From: Sodaliphilus sp050873765
GTDB lineage: Bacteria; Bacteroidota; Bacteroidia; Bacteroidales; Muribaculaceae
NCBI GenBank assembly: GCA_050873765.1
Contig: JBNMJK010000004.1
Coordinates: 1-64,000, forward strand
DNA length: 64,000 bases
Direction: 5' to 3'
Part shown: piece by piece, positions 43,898-52,401 of the stretch
Layout: every line of letters begins with the position of its first letter
Position numbering within the stretch: position 1 is the stretch's first letter
Notes under the pieces: generated by a model
Told to the model about the DNA's origin: nothing
What the model saw: only the letters and a program-made list of their open reading frames with translations
Databases searched by the model: none
Position numbers and translations under genes: made by a program

Positions 43898-43997
43898 GCT
43901 TCTGAAATTTGTGGAAATCGGCAATAATATTTACTTTTGTTTTGAATGAAAAAAACAGACACGATGAGACCCCTTCAAGACTATGTGTCAGTTATTA
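43898..43997 (+). pseudogene. Remnant of an MNT nucleotidyltransferase gene (promoter and first codons)
   Basis: These 100 bp align to 46240-46338 with about 12 mismatches and one gap. They keep the promoter (TTG 43909-43911, TACTTTTG 43932-43939) and an ATG at 43964 encoding MRPLQDYVSVI, against MRTLQDYISVI in the intact gene. Similarity stops abruptly after the shared TCAGTTATTA. The rest of the nucleotidyltransferase gene has been replaced by the 523-aa gene that begins at 44058, which may use the inherited promoter. Confidence 0.75.
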
Positions 43998-44057
43998 TTT
44001 TATTGCACCCTTCACCATTTAAATAGAAAAATAATTATTAAACCTGTAATATTGAAA

Positions 44058-45629
44058 ATGAATAAAATTTGTTTTGCTTTTCTGCTTGTGTTCTTCATGG
44101 GGAGTTTGAATTTATATGCGCAATACACAAGTGAGAATTCCTTTATGCGAACAGCCTTGGTCCTATATCACAAAAACGCGAAGGGCTATTTTGAGCCATC
44201 GGAGAATGTTTTGGTGGACGCGGTGACCAATGTGACTGCTGTGTATGCTTATGACAAAAAAACACACAATCTTTATGTGAGAAACGGTCAAGGCAACTTT
44301 GTGGTTACACTAAACAACGAATACGCAAAAGTTGTCAAAAACAACAAACATATACCACAACTCACACAAGAGGTGATAACATCGTTGGCACAGAGCGTCA
44401 ACGACGAGCTGCATCGGCTCTATGCACATAAAAACGACAGTATTCGTGCCCTTGAACGAAAAGCAAGAGAAAAGGCGATTTCCGACTCATTGGAGCTTGC
44501 CAGGGTAACGCAAGAGAAGGAAGATGCTGCCAGGCTCAAAAAGGAGCAGCGCGACAAGGATTTTGGCGTTTACAGAAATATGGCTTCATACAGCCTTGTT
44601 CCATTAGATGGAAATGTTCTTGAGTGTGCCGACTGTGGAAAATATTTTGATAAAAGCTATGTGGTGACGGAAGCTATTAAGCATGATTCAATCTATTTCA
44701 TTACACCAATTACCAGAGAACTACAAGATGACTACGTGGCATTTCACGTAGCCGCTATTCCAAACATTCTGAAAACCGACCCAAACTTCATGTATCATGT
44801 GGAAGCCTTTGCCGACAGTCTTTGCAATGACACAGTTTACACGCTTTCGTATATCAAGAAAATGAATCAGTTTGCCGTGGCTAATCATTATAGAAAGGTA
44901 TTAAACTTAGCGCCCTATGGCTATATAGGTGATTGGGGTTGGGGAAATGAATACTCTTTCTTGACTTTTAATTTTTCATTTACTAATCTTAACAAAAAGA
45001 CTATAAAATACATTGATGTGTATTGGAAGGTAACGAATGATGTGGGTGACATTAGAAAAGTGGGGCATTTTAAAGGCACCGGACCTCTCACACAATATGA
45101 ATCGGCCAGTTGGGATTGGGATTCATCATCGTATTATGTGGCTGGCGACGCTTCTAATATGCAGCTCACTAAAGCCATCATCACATATATGAATGGCTCT
45201 CAGAAAATATTATCCGGTAAATCGCTGCTGGTCAACAGTGAGTCGGATTATGTTGATGAAATGTCGTCGGACAAGCCACGCACATCATACGGAAGTTTCG
45301 TGCTTGACTACCACACCAACGACAATAGTATTGTAGATACTCCAGCAATGTATGCAGAAGGAAGTGTTCAACTTTATGAAGATGTTAATCGAAACTTACA
45401 TTACACCCCAAACCGCTCCAAGGAGCACAAACTGGCGCAAGTGGTTTTGAAAATAGAAATTAATAAAGATGGAACCATCGGAGATGTGGCCGTTGAAAAG
45501 TCATACAATGCCACATACGACAATATTGCGAAAAACGTTGTGGCGAAACTTGGCAAATTCACACCTGCAAGGCACGATGGGAAAAAGGTGAAAGTATGGT
45601 ATAGGCTACCAGTCATTTTCTATTTGTGA
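44058..45629 (+). CDS. Secreted protein with a C-terminal TonB-like domain
   Basis: From ATG 44058 the 523-aa product has a signal peptide (about 1-22, ending LYAQ), a charged coiled-coil-like segment (about 127-165), a central beta-rich region, and a C-terminal domain (about 455-523: AQVVLKIEINKDGTIGDVAV, then KLGKFTPARHDGKKVKVWYRLPVIF). The last part matches the TonB C-terminal fold that contacts TonB-box receptors. It lacks the inner-membrane anchor of an energy transducer and seems fully periplasmic or exported. Function unknown. The start at 44058 is favoured because the signal peptide begins there. Confidence 0.72.
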   Translation: MNKICFAFLLVFFMGSLNLYAQYTSENSFMRTALVLYHKNAKGYFEPSENVLVDAVTNVTAVYAYDKKTHNLYVRNGQGNFVVTLNNEYAKVVKNNKHIPQLTQEVITSLAQSVNDELHRLYAHKNDSIRALERKAREKAISDSLELARVTQEKEDAARLKKEQRDKDFGVYRNMASYSLVPLDGNVLECADCGKYFDKSYVVTEAIKHDSIYFITPITRELQDDYVAFHVAAIPNILKTDPNFMYHVEAFADSLCNDTVYTLSYIKKMNQFAVANHYRKVLNLAPYGYIGDWGWGNEYSFLTFNFSFTNLNKKTIKYIDVYWKVTNDVGDIRKVGHFKGTGPLTQYESASWDWDSSSYYVAGDASNMQLTKAIITYMNGSQKILSGKSLLVNSESDYVDEMSSDKPRTSYGSFVLDYHTNDNSIVDTPAMYAEGSVQLYEDVNRNLHYTPNRSKEHKLAQVVLKIEINKDGTIGDVAVEKSYNATYDNIAKNVVAKLGKFTPARHDGKKVKVWYRLPVIFYL

Positions 45630-45722
45630 AAAGATTGCCCTGGTAAATTTTTTTGATTTGAAAAATTTGGTATGTCAAAACAAATAGCTATTTTTTGTGT
45701 CAAACTATTGATGTGTAAATCT

Positions 45723-46034
45723 ATGATTAGCAGTGATATAATAAGTGCAATACCAAAAGTGCAGCAGTTTCTTTTAGGTCTGCCAGTGAAGAAAGCATGG
45801 CTTTTTGGCTCTTGTTCGAGAGGAGAAGATACGCCAAGTAGCGATGTGGATATTCTTGTGGAATACGATCGAGATAATGCAAGGATTACACTAATGACCA
45901 TTTCTGCTATAATGATAGGACTTGAAGATATTTTTAATCGCAGCGTGGATCTTGTTGAAAACGGTATGCTGTTACCTTTTGCGGAAAAAACGGCTAACAA
46001 TGACAAATTCTTGATTTATGAGAGAAAAAATTAA
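45723..46034 (+). CDS. MNT-type nucleotidyltransferase (putative antitoxin) with a truncated HEPN partner
   Basis: From ATG 45723 the 103-aa product has the minimal nucleotidyltransferase motif GSx10DxD (LFGSCSRGEDTPSSDVDIL) and the later carboxylate region NRSVDLVENG. In MNT-HEPN pairs the MNT inactivates its HEPN RNase toxin by modifying a tyrosine. The partner frame begins within its 3' end (46018) but ends after 18 codons, so this antitoxin appears orphaned. ATG 45711 is an alternative start. Confidence 0.75.
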   Translation: MISSDIISAIPKVQQFLLGLPVKKAWLFGSCSRGEDTPSSDVDILVEYDRDNARITLMTISAIMIGLEDIFNRSVDLVENGMLLPFAEKTANNDKFLIYERKN

Positions 46035-46074
46035 AGACAAGGACCGGCTGTTGGAAGATGAGGATATGGTATGA
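46018..46074 (+). pseudogene. Truncated HEPN (DUF86) toxin remnant
   Basis: ATG 46018 overlaps the MNT stop by 17 nt, the usual arrangement, and opens with MREKIKDKDRLLEDE, resembling the start of DUF86 HEPN proteins. It meets TGA at 46072-46074 after 18 codons. No further HEPN-like sequence follows in any frame before the next module. Confidence 0.6.
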
Positions 46075-46250
46075 ACCTCGCTATTGCTGACTGTAGGTCT
46101 GTTCGCAATGAACTTGCATTATACCCCCCCCGTTCCTGCGCCACTGTGAATGTTCTTATAAGCGGGTGGCGGTGACGAAGTTGTCGGTTTTGAGAAGAGT
46201 TTGAGATATTTATAGTAATTGTTTTAAAAGTAATAAGCAGCTTCTGAAAT

Positions 46251-46281
46251 TTGCGAAAATCGGCAATTATATATACTTTTG
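46251..46281 (+). promoter_or_regulatory. Promoter of the intact MNT-HEPN pair
   Basis: TTG 46251-46253 and TACTTTTG 46274-46281, 20 bp apart. The same arrangement is conserved in the remnant copy at 43909-43939. Confidence 0.65.
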
Positions 46282-46304
46282 CTTTAAATGCAAAAACAGA
46301 CAAT

Positions 46305-46604
46305 ATGAGAACCCTTCAAGACTATATATCAGTTATTAAGCAAAATCGTGCGAAAATCACAACCGATTTTGGTATAAAGCGTTTGTGCGTGTTTGGATCT
46401 GTGGCACGAAATGAACAGACGGAGCAAAGCGATTTGGACGTGTGTGTGGAAACAGAAACACCTAATCCATTCTTGTTGGCCGACTTTAAAGACTTTTTGG
46501 AACAATTGTTTAAATGCTCAGTTGATGTGGTTCGATTTCATAAGAATATGAATCCTCTCTTCAAATCCAGAATAGAAAAGGAGGGCGTAGATGCTATACG
46601 ATAA
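46305..46604 (+). CDS. mntA: MNT-type nucleotidyltransferase antitoxin
   Basis: A 99-aa protein with GSx10DxD (VFGSVARNEQTEQSDLDVCV) and a second carboxylate in FKCSVDVVRFH. MntA-type enzymes add AMP to a tyrosine near the active site of the partner HEPN RNase, silencing it. The gene overlaps the HEPN gene by 14 nt. ATG 46305 is the start because it follows the promoter at 46274 by 24 nt and matches the remnant copy. Confidence 0.85.
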   Translation: MRTLQDYISVIKQNRAKITTDFGIKRLCVFGSVARNEQTEQSDLDVCVETETPNPFLLADFKDFLEQLFKCSVDVVRFHKNMNPLFKSRIEKEGVDAIR

Positions 46605-46965
46605 AGAAGTGGTTCTGAACATTCTGAATAGAATTTTGGCTTCAATTGAGAGTATAGAAGATCGGTCAAAACCATATCGCTGTTCTGATGATTTTTTTGT
46701 GAATCCTGTTGGGGTCGCAATTCTGGACTCAATCTGTATGCAATTTATTGCAATCGGAGAAAGTTTGAAGGGTCTTGATAAAATCACAAAGGGCGAACTT
46801 TTGTCAACGCATCCAGAGATAGATTGGAAAAATGTGAAAGGGCTACGCGATATTATAGCACATCACTACTTTGATATTGATGCAGAACAAATATGGTGGA
46901 TTATAGAGAATGAACTTTCATCTTTGAAGAAGGCCATAATCGGAATGATTGATGATGTGAAATAG
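46591..46965 (+). CDS. hepT: HEPN-domain RNase toxin (DUF86)
   Basis: A 124-aa all-helical protein with the Rx4-6H motif extended to Rx4HxY (RDIIAHHYF, about residues 91-99), the catalytic and AMPylation-target motif of HepT toxins. It overlaps the MNT gene by 14 nt, so it is translationally coupled to its antitoxin. HepT cuts RNA, including tRNA in characterised systems. This is the only complete MNT-HEPN pair in the window. Confidence 0.88.
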   Translation: MLYDKEVVLNILNRILASIESIEDRSKPYRCSDDFFVNPVGVAILDSICMQFIAIGESLKGLDKITKGELLSTHPEIDWKNVKGLRDIIAHHYFDIDAEQIWWIIENELSSLKKAIIGMIDDVK

Positions 46966-47115
46966 ACTGTTCGCTTATGCGCTTGGTATGGCGCAATATC
47001 TTGATAAATAGATTGATGACGCAATCTTATGAGACAATGTGACTTGCGTTATATTGCAATATGAGGGCATGGTTTGCTTGTGGAAAATTTCAGGTGATTC
47101 GTGGTTTAACTTCTA

Positions 47116-47976
47116 TTAGGGGGCAGGCTTTGTGGCGGTGACGAAGCGGGGATTGCCGAACTGGTCGGCGGTCACGCATGCCTGCTCGAAGCCGTGGCGG
47201 GTGAGGAGTTGACAGGTGGCTTCGCCAAACCTGCGGTTGATTTCCAGATAGATGCGTCCACCTGGGCTCAACGCCACTGCTCCGTAATTGGCAATGGCAC
47301 GGTAAAAGAGCAGCGGGTCGGTGTCTGGTACGAACAGAGCTGAGGCTGGCTCGTGCTCCAGCACATTTCGCTCCATGCCGCCGCGCTCACTCTGGCAGAT
47401 GTATGGCGGATTGCTCACTAAAATGTCGAGACTGCCGCTCTCTGGTTTCGCGTGCAGAATGTCGGCATGGGTGAATGTCACCTTTGCCCGAAGCGCCTTT
47501 GCATTTTCCTCTGCCACCTTCAGCGCATCGTCGGAAATGTCGATAGCCTCCACTTCTGGCCACTGGAGCGCCAAAGCCAGTGATATGGCGATACAGCCGC
47601 TGCCCGTGCCCACGTCGAGCACACGCAGGTCGGCCTTGCCGTGAGCATCATCTACAATTATGTCAACGAGCATCTCTGTTTCGGGTCGGGGAATGAGCGT
47701 GGCGGGTGTCACCTTCAGCACATGGCCATGAAAAGAGGCTCGCCCCAAAATATACTGGATAGGCTCACCACTGCAAAGGCGGCAGGCAATGGCACGGATA
47801 TGCTCCACAAAAGCAGGGTCCTGCTCCACGTTGCCCCGCAAGAGCACATCCACGGGAGTGTAGTGCAGCACCTCCTCCATGATGATGCGCACCAGGGCAC
47901 TGGCTTCGCGCTGGCCATAGAGTGGCGCCAGCCGCGATTTTAGTTCAGAAACGATTTGGTCGGTGGTCATAGGCAT
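47116..47976 (-). CDS. prmC: Peptide chain release factor N5-glutamine methyltransferase
   Basis: From ATG 47976 the product is 286 aa. It has an N-terminal helical domain (about 1-75) and a SAM-dependent methyltransferase domain: LDVGTGSGCIAISLAL for SAM and NPPYI, the catalytic N-P-P-Y motif for glutamine methylation. PrmC methylates the GGQ glutamine of release factors. The frame is open upstream to 48015 and the start could lie there. It is encoded alone, opposite the HEPN gene. Confidence 0.93.
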   Translation of the reverse strand: MPMTTDQIVSELKSRLAPLYGQREASALVRIIMEEVLHYTPVDVLLRGNVEQDPAFVEHIRAIACRLCSGEPIQYILGRASFHGHVLKVTPATLIPRPETEMLVDIIVDDAHGKADLRVLDVGTGSGCIAISLALALQWPEVEAIDISDDALKVAEENAKALRAKVTFTHADILHAKPESGSLDILVSNPPYICQSERGGMERNVLEHEPASALFVPDTDPLLFYRAIANYGAVALSPGGRIYLEINRRFGEATCQLLTRHGFEQACVTADQFGNPRFVTATKPAP

Positions 47977-48035
47977 ATTGCGTGATTTCTTATGAGCGTG
48001 ATTGAAAGTTGACATTTCTTATTTAATTGTTGTAG

Positions 48036-48953
48036 CTATCTCCAAATTGGATTTTCCTCCCATCCTTTTGTGAAGCCAATCATGAATATTGGAATATTTG
48101 GGTATGAAGCAAAAAGATTCTTTATGTCCTGCTTGATTGTGTTATTTGGACAAATCGCATTGCACAGATATAGAAGACAGGATATTACGCCAAAAGCACG
48201 TTTGCGCTGGTGTTCTGTCAAGTCTGAGCGCATCCAATTATCCCTATGGCGGTTGATGTTGGTTGGCTTCTTGGAAAATATCTTATACCATAGTCTTGAA
48301 TGATGTGCGATAATATTTCGTAAGACAGAAATAGCTTCTAACCAACTTGAAAGTTCTCTGGCTGAATACAAACCGAATTCGTTTGCGATTCTTGACTTAA
48401 GCGGAGATTGATTCAGTAGGTTTTTGTACATTTTGGAAAGTGTTCCAAATGTGGCAGTTTCAAAAATTATCCATGCGTCAGGGTTGTCTCCTTCAAATGA
48501 GTTCTTGTTCCAATTGTGATGGCCCAAAATATATTGACGTACAAAAGGATCAGAATTTCTATCAAACTCATATTTCATATCCAACACCAGGTTTGCATGA
48601 AACTGCTGATTGTTGAAAAGAGAACCATTCAGATACCACAGCCCTGTATTTGTTGCCAGCGAAAGTGTTGTTATGAATTTTGTGCGCAATCCTACTTCCA
48701 GGATTTCAATTGCGCCAAAAAGAATGTTACGCAACTTTTTATCAAGCTCATATCTTCCTATAACCATGTCGAAATTTGCACCATTAATGAAATTCCCAGT
48801 ATTGACGTCTAACATATCCACCCAATAATATTTTAAGCGGAAATAGCTAATCCTCGACAAATACGAAATGGCATTTGGTTCATCATTAAATACCATTCCC
48901 TTTTCTTTAAGTCGGCACAATTGCTCTTGTATAGTTCTTGGTCTCTGATTCAT
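48036..48953 (-). CDS. Abi_2 family abortive-infection protein (AbiD/AbiF-like)
   Basis: From ATG 48953 the 305-aa protein begins MNQRPRTIQEQLCRLKEKGM, the usual Abi_2 opening. It carries YRLKYYW-like (YFRLKYYWVDML) and YELDKKLRNILFGAIEILE segments, and near residue 217 RNIIAHHSRLW, a HEPN-type Rx4-6H motif. Abi_2 proteins give phage resistance and are thought to act as RNases under control of RNA or protein partners. The long leader holds a terminator-like hairpin (48979-49021). Two other toxin modules lie within 3 kb. Confidence 0.88.
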   Translation of the reverse strand: MNQRPRTIQEQLCRLKEKGMVFNDEPNAISYLSRISYFRLKYYWVDMLDVNTGNFINGANFDMVIGRYELDKKLRNILFGAIEILEVGLRTKFITTLSLATNTGLWYLNGSLFNNQQFHANLVLDMKYEFDRNSDPFVRQYILGHHNWNKNSFEGDNPDAWIIFETATFGTLSKMYKNLLNQSPLKSRIANEFGLYSARELSSWLEAISVLRNIIAHHSRLWYKIFSKKPTNINRHRDNWMRSDLTEHQRKRAFGVISCLLYLCNAICPNNTIKQDIKNLFASYPNIPIFMIGFTKGWEENPIWR

Positions 48954-48978
48954 TTCATAATATGTATATATGTACATA

Positions 48979-49021
48979 TAAAAAATGACTCGCTTGCAGT
49001 TCTGATGGGATGCAAACGAGT
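48979..49021 (-). promoter_or_regulatory. Terminator-like hairpin in the abi leader (possible attenuator or RNA partner)
   Basis: On the minus strand ACTCGTTTGCA (49021-49011) pairs with TGCAAGCGAGT (48998-48988) over 11 bp with one G-T wobble and a 12-nt loop, followed after two bases by six T (48985-48980). It lies between the promoter (49061-49032) and the ATG (48953), only a few nt after the predicted transcription start. RNA motifs upstream of AbiF genes have been described, but I cannot match this one to them. Confidence 0.55.
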
Positions 49022-49031
49022 TCTGTTGATG

Positions 49032-49061
49032 CAAAAATACAAATAAATTCTGGTAATGCAA
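49032..49061 (-). promoter_or_regulatory. Promoter of the Abi_2 gene
   Basis: On the minus strand TTG (49061-49059) and TATTTTTG (49039-49032) with exactly 19 bp between. The expected start is near 49026, giving a leader of about 75 nt. Confidence 0.65.
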
Positions 49062-49370
49062 ATCTTTTGGCAAGAAAAATTCTAAATAATATTTTATCAC
49101 ATTAAAATTGTGGTTGGTGGAAGCGGTGGAGGAGGGGCGGATTGGTGAAAAACGGTAGGGGAAGGCGGCGGCCGCGTTAAAAAGGTGTAAAAAAGAGCGG
49201 TTACTTCTTTTAATATCTTAATTTGTAAGCGCCATTTGCCACTTAAATATTAATTTTACACGTTGAACAATGTGCAGGGCTCGCGCGTGTTACTATATAA
49301 AAGCACTGGCGAACCCCACATTATTGATGATTTTTTTGTAAATTTGTACTTTCAAAGTAAAATTAGATAG

Positions 49371-50855
49371 ATGAACAAGAGATATTCCATGTACATACTG
49401 CTGGCGATGCTGCTTGGCTTCGCCGTGAGCTCGTGCAGCTCCACAAAAGACGATCCAACCAACACCGATTCTACAATCTCGCCCAACAGCTACACCTCCA
49501 CACTGGTGTCGAATTTCAGCTTGGGCTCCAACTCCAAGGTGCTCTACAACCTTGACTCGGTGTACTTCTCTATCGACCAGGACAAAAACCTCATCTACAA
49601 TGCCGATTCTCTGCCCAAAGGAACCGACGTGTCGCACCTTACCGTGTCGGTCACATTCCCCACAGCTGTTGGCAAGGCGGTGTTTAAGGTGAAAGACAGC
49701 AAGTGGATGGAAAAGAAAGAGGTGGAATACACCAGCGAGACCACCGACAGTATCGACTTCACCAGCCCTGTGGAATTGGAGGTTACCTCACAAGACGGCA
49801 AAAACATTCGCACCTACAGCGTGTGTGTGAATGTGCACAATATCAAGCCCGACTCACTGTACTGGGATCAGCGCGCCCGCCGCGACCTCCCAAACACCAG
49901 CGGCTCGGCTAAGGCTGCAAAAACAGTGGCCTTCAATGGCAAATACGCCTGCCTCGTGGCCGACACTTATGGCTACGTGCTTTCCTTCGCCACCAACCCC
50001 GGTCAAGGCACATGGGAAAGGAAGACGGTGGCGTTCGACTTCACGCCCAATGTGGAGTCGCTCACAGCCTCGTCCGATGCGCTCTACATTCTCTCCAATG
50101 CCGGACAGCTCTACAAGAGCACCGATGAAGGCTCCACCTGGACTGGCTGTGGCGTGATCTGGCGCAGCATCAAGGGCGCCTACGCCGGCAAGGTGCTTGG
50201 CGTGATCAGCGACGGCGGAGAATACAAGCACGATGAATACCCCCGTGGCAGCTACACCCCGGTGGCTTTGGAAGATGAATTCCCGGTAGAGGCTTCGTCG
50301 GAATTTGTGATGGCCAACAATAAGTGGACCACCACGCAGCAGGGTATGCTTGTGGGTGGTATCGACAAAAACGGAAAAACCGTGCGTGCCGTATGGGGCT
50401 ACGACGGCAAGACCTGGGGGCGCATCGACAACGAAACCTTCTCGCCACTTCCTGCGCTTGAAGGCGCGTCGCTTGTGTCGTATGCCTCGTTTAGCAACGA
50501 CAGTGTGACCCACCGCCAGACTAAGCGCACCACCTGGCTTGTGCTTGGCGGACGCAAGGCCGACGGCTCGATGAACCGCGCCACTTATGTTTCCTACAAT
50601 CAAGGTATCACCTGGAGCAATGGCGGACTGGCACTTCAGTTGCCGTCGTATATGCCTTCCTTCACAGGCGCCAACGCCTTCGTGGTGGAAGAAACCATGT
50701 CGAAGAAATCACGTGCTTTCGCACCCGTGAAGCCTGTGACCCAATGGGAGTGCCCCTACATCTATCTTGTGGGCGGCAAGAATAGCAGCGGTGAGCTGTA
50801 TAACAGTATTTGGAAAGGCGTGATCAACCAACTCACCTTTAAGCCTCTTTACTAA
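49371..50855 (+). CDS. DUF6242 lipoprotein
   Basis: A 494-aa protein with a lipoprotein signal (Cys22 in VSSC), a small beta domain (about 45-155) that resembles the DUF6242 N-terminal module, then a propeller-like region with repeated phrases (YILSNAGQLYKSTDEGSTW, LVLGGRKADGSMN, YIYLVGGKNSSGELYNSIWKG). Such proteins lie next to uppS-bamA in many Bacteroidales. The function is unknown; the location suggests an envelope role. TAAATTTG at 49339-49346 may be its -7 element. Confidence 0.85.
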   Translation: MNKRYSMYILLAMLLGFAVSSCSSTKDDPTNTDSTISPNSYTSTLVSNFSLGSNSKVLYNLDSVYFSIDQDKNLIYNADSLPKGTDVSHLTVSVTFPTAVGKAVFKVKDSKWMEKKEVEYTSETTDSIDFTSPVELEVTSQDGKNIRTYSVCVNVHNIKPDSLYWDQRARRDLPNTSGSAKAAKTVAFNGKYACLVADTYGYVLSFATNPGQGTWERKTVAFDFTPNVESLTASSDALYILSNAGQLYKSTDEGSTWTGCGVIWRSIKGAYAGKVLGVISDGGEYKHDEYPRGSYTPVALEDEFPVEASSEFVMANNKWTTTQQGMLVGGIDKNGKTVRAVWGYDGKTWGRIDNETFSPLPALEGASLVSYASFSNDSVTHRQTKRTTWLVLGGRKADGSMNRATYVSYNQGITWSNGGLALQLPSYMPSFTGANAFVVEETMSKKSRAFAPVKPVTQWECPYIYLVGGKNSSGELYNSIWKGVINQLTFKPLY

Positions 50856-50903
50856 TAATACGCTGGGGTGGCAACCACTCGAATGACGCAAGTGACGACG
50901 ACG

Positions 50904-51566
50904 ATGAAGAAAATGTTCGCAATATTGGCAATGTGGCTGATGGCCTTGGGCGCTGTGGCTCAGGAATACCGCTATGAAGTGGGTCCTGCCCTTGGTGTGA
51001 GCGGTTATATTGGCGACATTAGTGGCGGCAACATGTATAAGCACCCCGGAGTGGTGGGCGGCGGCGTGTTTCGCTACAATATGAACAGCCGTATTGCATT
51101 CAAGGGCAATTTGCTTTACGCCTCGCTCAGTGGCAACAGCAACGATTGCGCCAGCAAATTTCCCGACGGCGAGCATTATGAGTTTAAGTCGCACCTTGTG
51201 GATTTGGGCGCACAGGCCGAATTCAATTTTCTGAATTACGGCATAGGCGCCAAATATAAGAATTACAGCAGAATATCGCCATATATGGTGCTGGGCATAG
51301 GCGCTACTGCTGCATTTGTGAATGGCACGCACCTCACGGTGAACATACCCATGGGTGTGGGCGTGAAATACAAGTTGAAGGAGCGCCTGAATCTTGGATT
51401 TGAGTTCACGATGCGCAAGTCGTTTGGCGACCGGCTCGACGGGTTGAGCGACCTCTACCGTATTCAGCACGGCTTCGCCAAAAACACCGACTGGTATTCG
51501 GTGGGCATGTTCACCATCACCTACGAGTTTAGCAAGCGGTGCACGAAGTGCCATTATGTGGAGTGA
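50904..51566 (+). CDS. DUF6089 outer-membrane beta-barrel protein
   Basis: From ATG 50904 the 220-aa product has a signal peptide (MKKMFAILAMWLMALGAVAQ) and alternating aromatic strands consistent with an 8-stranded barrel (VGPALGVSGYIGDI, VVGGGVFRYNMNSRIAFKGN, ISPYMVLGIGATAAF, LGFEFTMRKSFGDRLDGL). This family precedes uppS-bamA in Bacteroidetes. I prefer ATG 50904 over the upstream open stretch because the signal starts there. Confidence 0.85.
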   Translation: MKKMFAILAMWLMALGAVAQEYRYEVGPALGVSGYIGDISGGNMYKHPGVVGGGVFRYNMNSRIAFKGNLLYASLSGNSNDCASKFPDGEHYEFKSHLVDLGAQAEFNFLNYGIGAKYKNYSRISPYMVLGIGATAAFVNGTHLTVNIPMGVGVKYKLKERLNLGFEFTMRKSFGDRLDGLSDLYRIQHGFAKNTDWYSVGMFTITYEFSKRCTKCHYVE

Positions 51567-51638
51567 CGGAAATGCTCCCCTATGTGTGTGAGTAAACGAA
51601 ATAAATATAGAAAAGATATACATTATATAAAATAAGCA

Positions 51639-52397
51639 GTGTCGCTAATAGATAAAATAGATAAAACAAGAGTTCCTCGCCACGTGGCCATCATTATGGA
51701 CGGCAACGGGCGATGGGCTAAACAGCGTGGCATGATTCGCTCATTCGGCCATGAGAATGGTGTGCCCACCGTGCACAACATCACCGAAGTGGCCAACGAC
51801 TTAGGCATTGAATACCTCACGCTCTACACCTTCTCCACCGAGAACTGGAGTCGCCCTCAAATGGAGGTGGACGCTTTGATGCACCTGGTGGTCACTTCCA
51901 TCGAGAAGGAGACACCTGAGCTTATAGCGAAAAACGTGCGCCTCACCACCATTGGCGATATGGAGTGTGTGCCAGAATTTGCCCGTGCCCGTTTGCTCAA
52001 GTGTAAGGCCGACACCGCCCACTGCACAGGCATGGAACTATGCCTGGCATTAAGCTATTCCTCGCGTTGGGAAATTGTGGAGGCTATGCGCAGCATCGCC
52101 AGCGAAGTGAAAAACGGGTCGCTGAAGGTGACCGACATCGACGAAGGCGTGGTGTCGGCACATCTGTCAACCGCCCATATGCCCGACCCCGACCTGCTTA
52201 TCCGCACAGCGGGAGATTTGCGCATCAGCAACTACCTGCTGTGGCAAATTGCTTACAGTGAACTCTATTTCACACCAGTTCTTTGGCCCGACTTCTCCAA
52301 GGACGACTTCCTTGAGGCCATCATCGACTATCAAAGCCGTGAGCGCCGATTCGGAAAGACCAGTGAACAGGTGACTAATGATAACGAACAAAATTGA
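51639..52397 (+). CDS. uppS: Isoprenyl transferase (undecaprenyl diphosphate synthase)
   Basis: A 252-aa cis-prenyltransferase: IIMDGNGRWAKQRG is the substrate-binding P-loop motif, then YTFSTENWSRP, and DPDLLIRTAGDLRISNYLLWQIAYSE is the C-terminal diphosphate site. It makes the C55 carrier for peptidoglycan and O-antigen. The start codon is GTG at 51639, the only one that places the first motif at a normal distance. Its end overlaps the upstream extension of the bamA frame. Confidence 0.96.
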   Translation: MSLIDKIDKTRVPRHVAIIMDGNGRWAKQRGMIRSFGHENGVPTVHNITEVANDLGIEYLTLYTFSTENWSRPQMEVDALMHLVVTSIEKETPELIAKNVRLTTIGDMECVPEFARARLLKCKADTAHCTGMELCLALSYSSRWEIVEAMRSIASEVKNGSLKVTDIDEGVVSAHLSTAHMPDPDLLIRTAGDLRISNYLLWQIAYSELYFTPVLWPDFSKDDFLEAIIDYQSRERRFGKTSEQVTNDNEQN

Positions 52398-52401
52398 AGA
52401 T

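Noticed and set aside
46129..46136. Run of C bases at about 46129-46136 as a phase-variable tract
   Set aside because: It lies in a non-coding stretch between toxin modules and no frame depends on it.
46166..46180. A 15-bp stretch identical to 47132-47146 within prmC, suggesting a prmC fragment upstream
   Set aside because: In 64 kb one or two shared 15-mers are expected by chance, and similarity does not extend beyond it.
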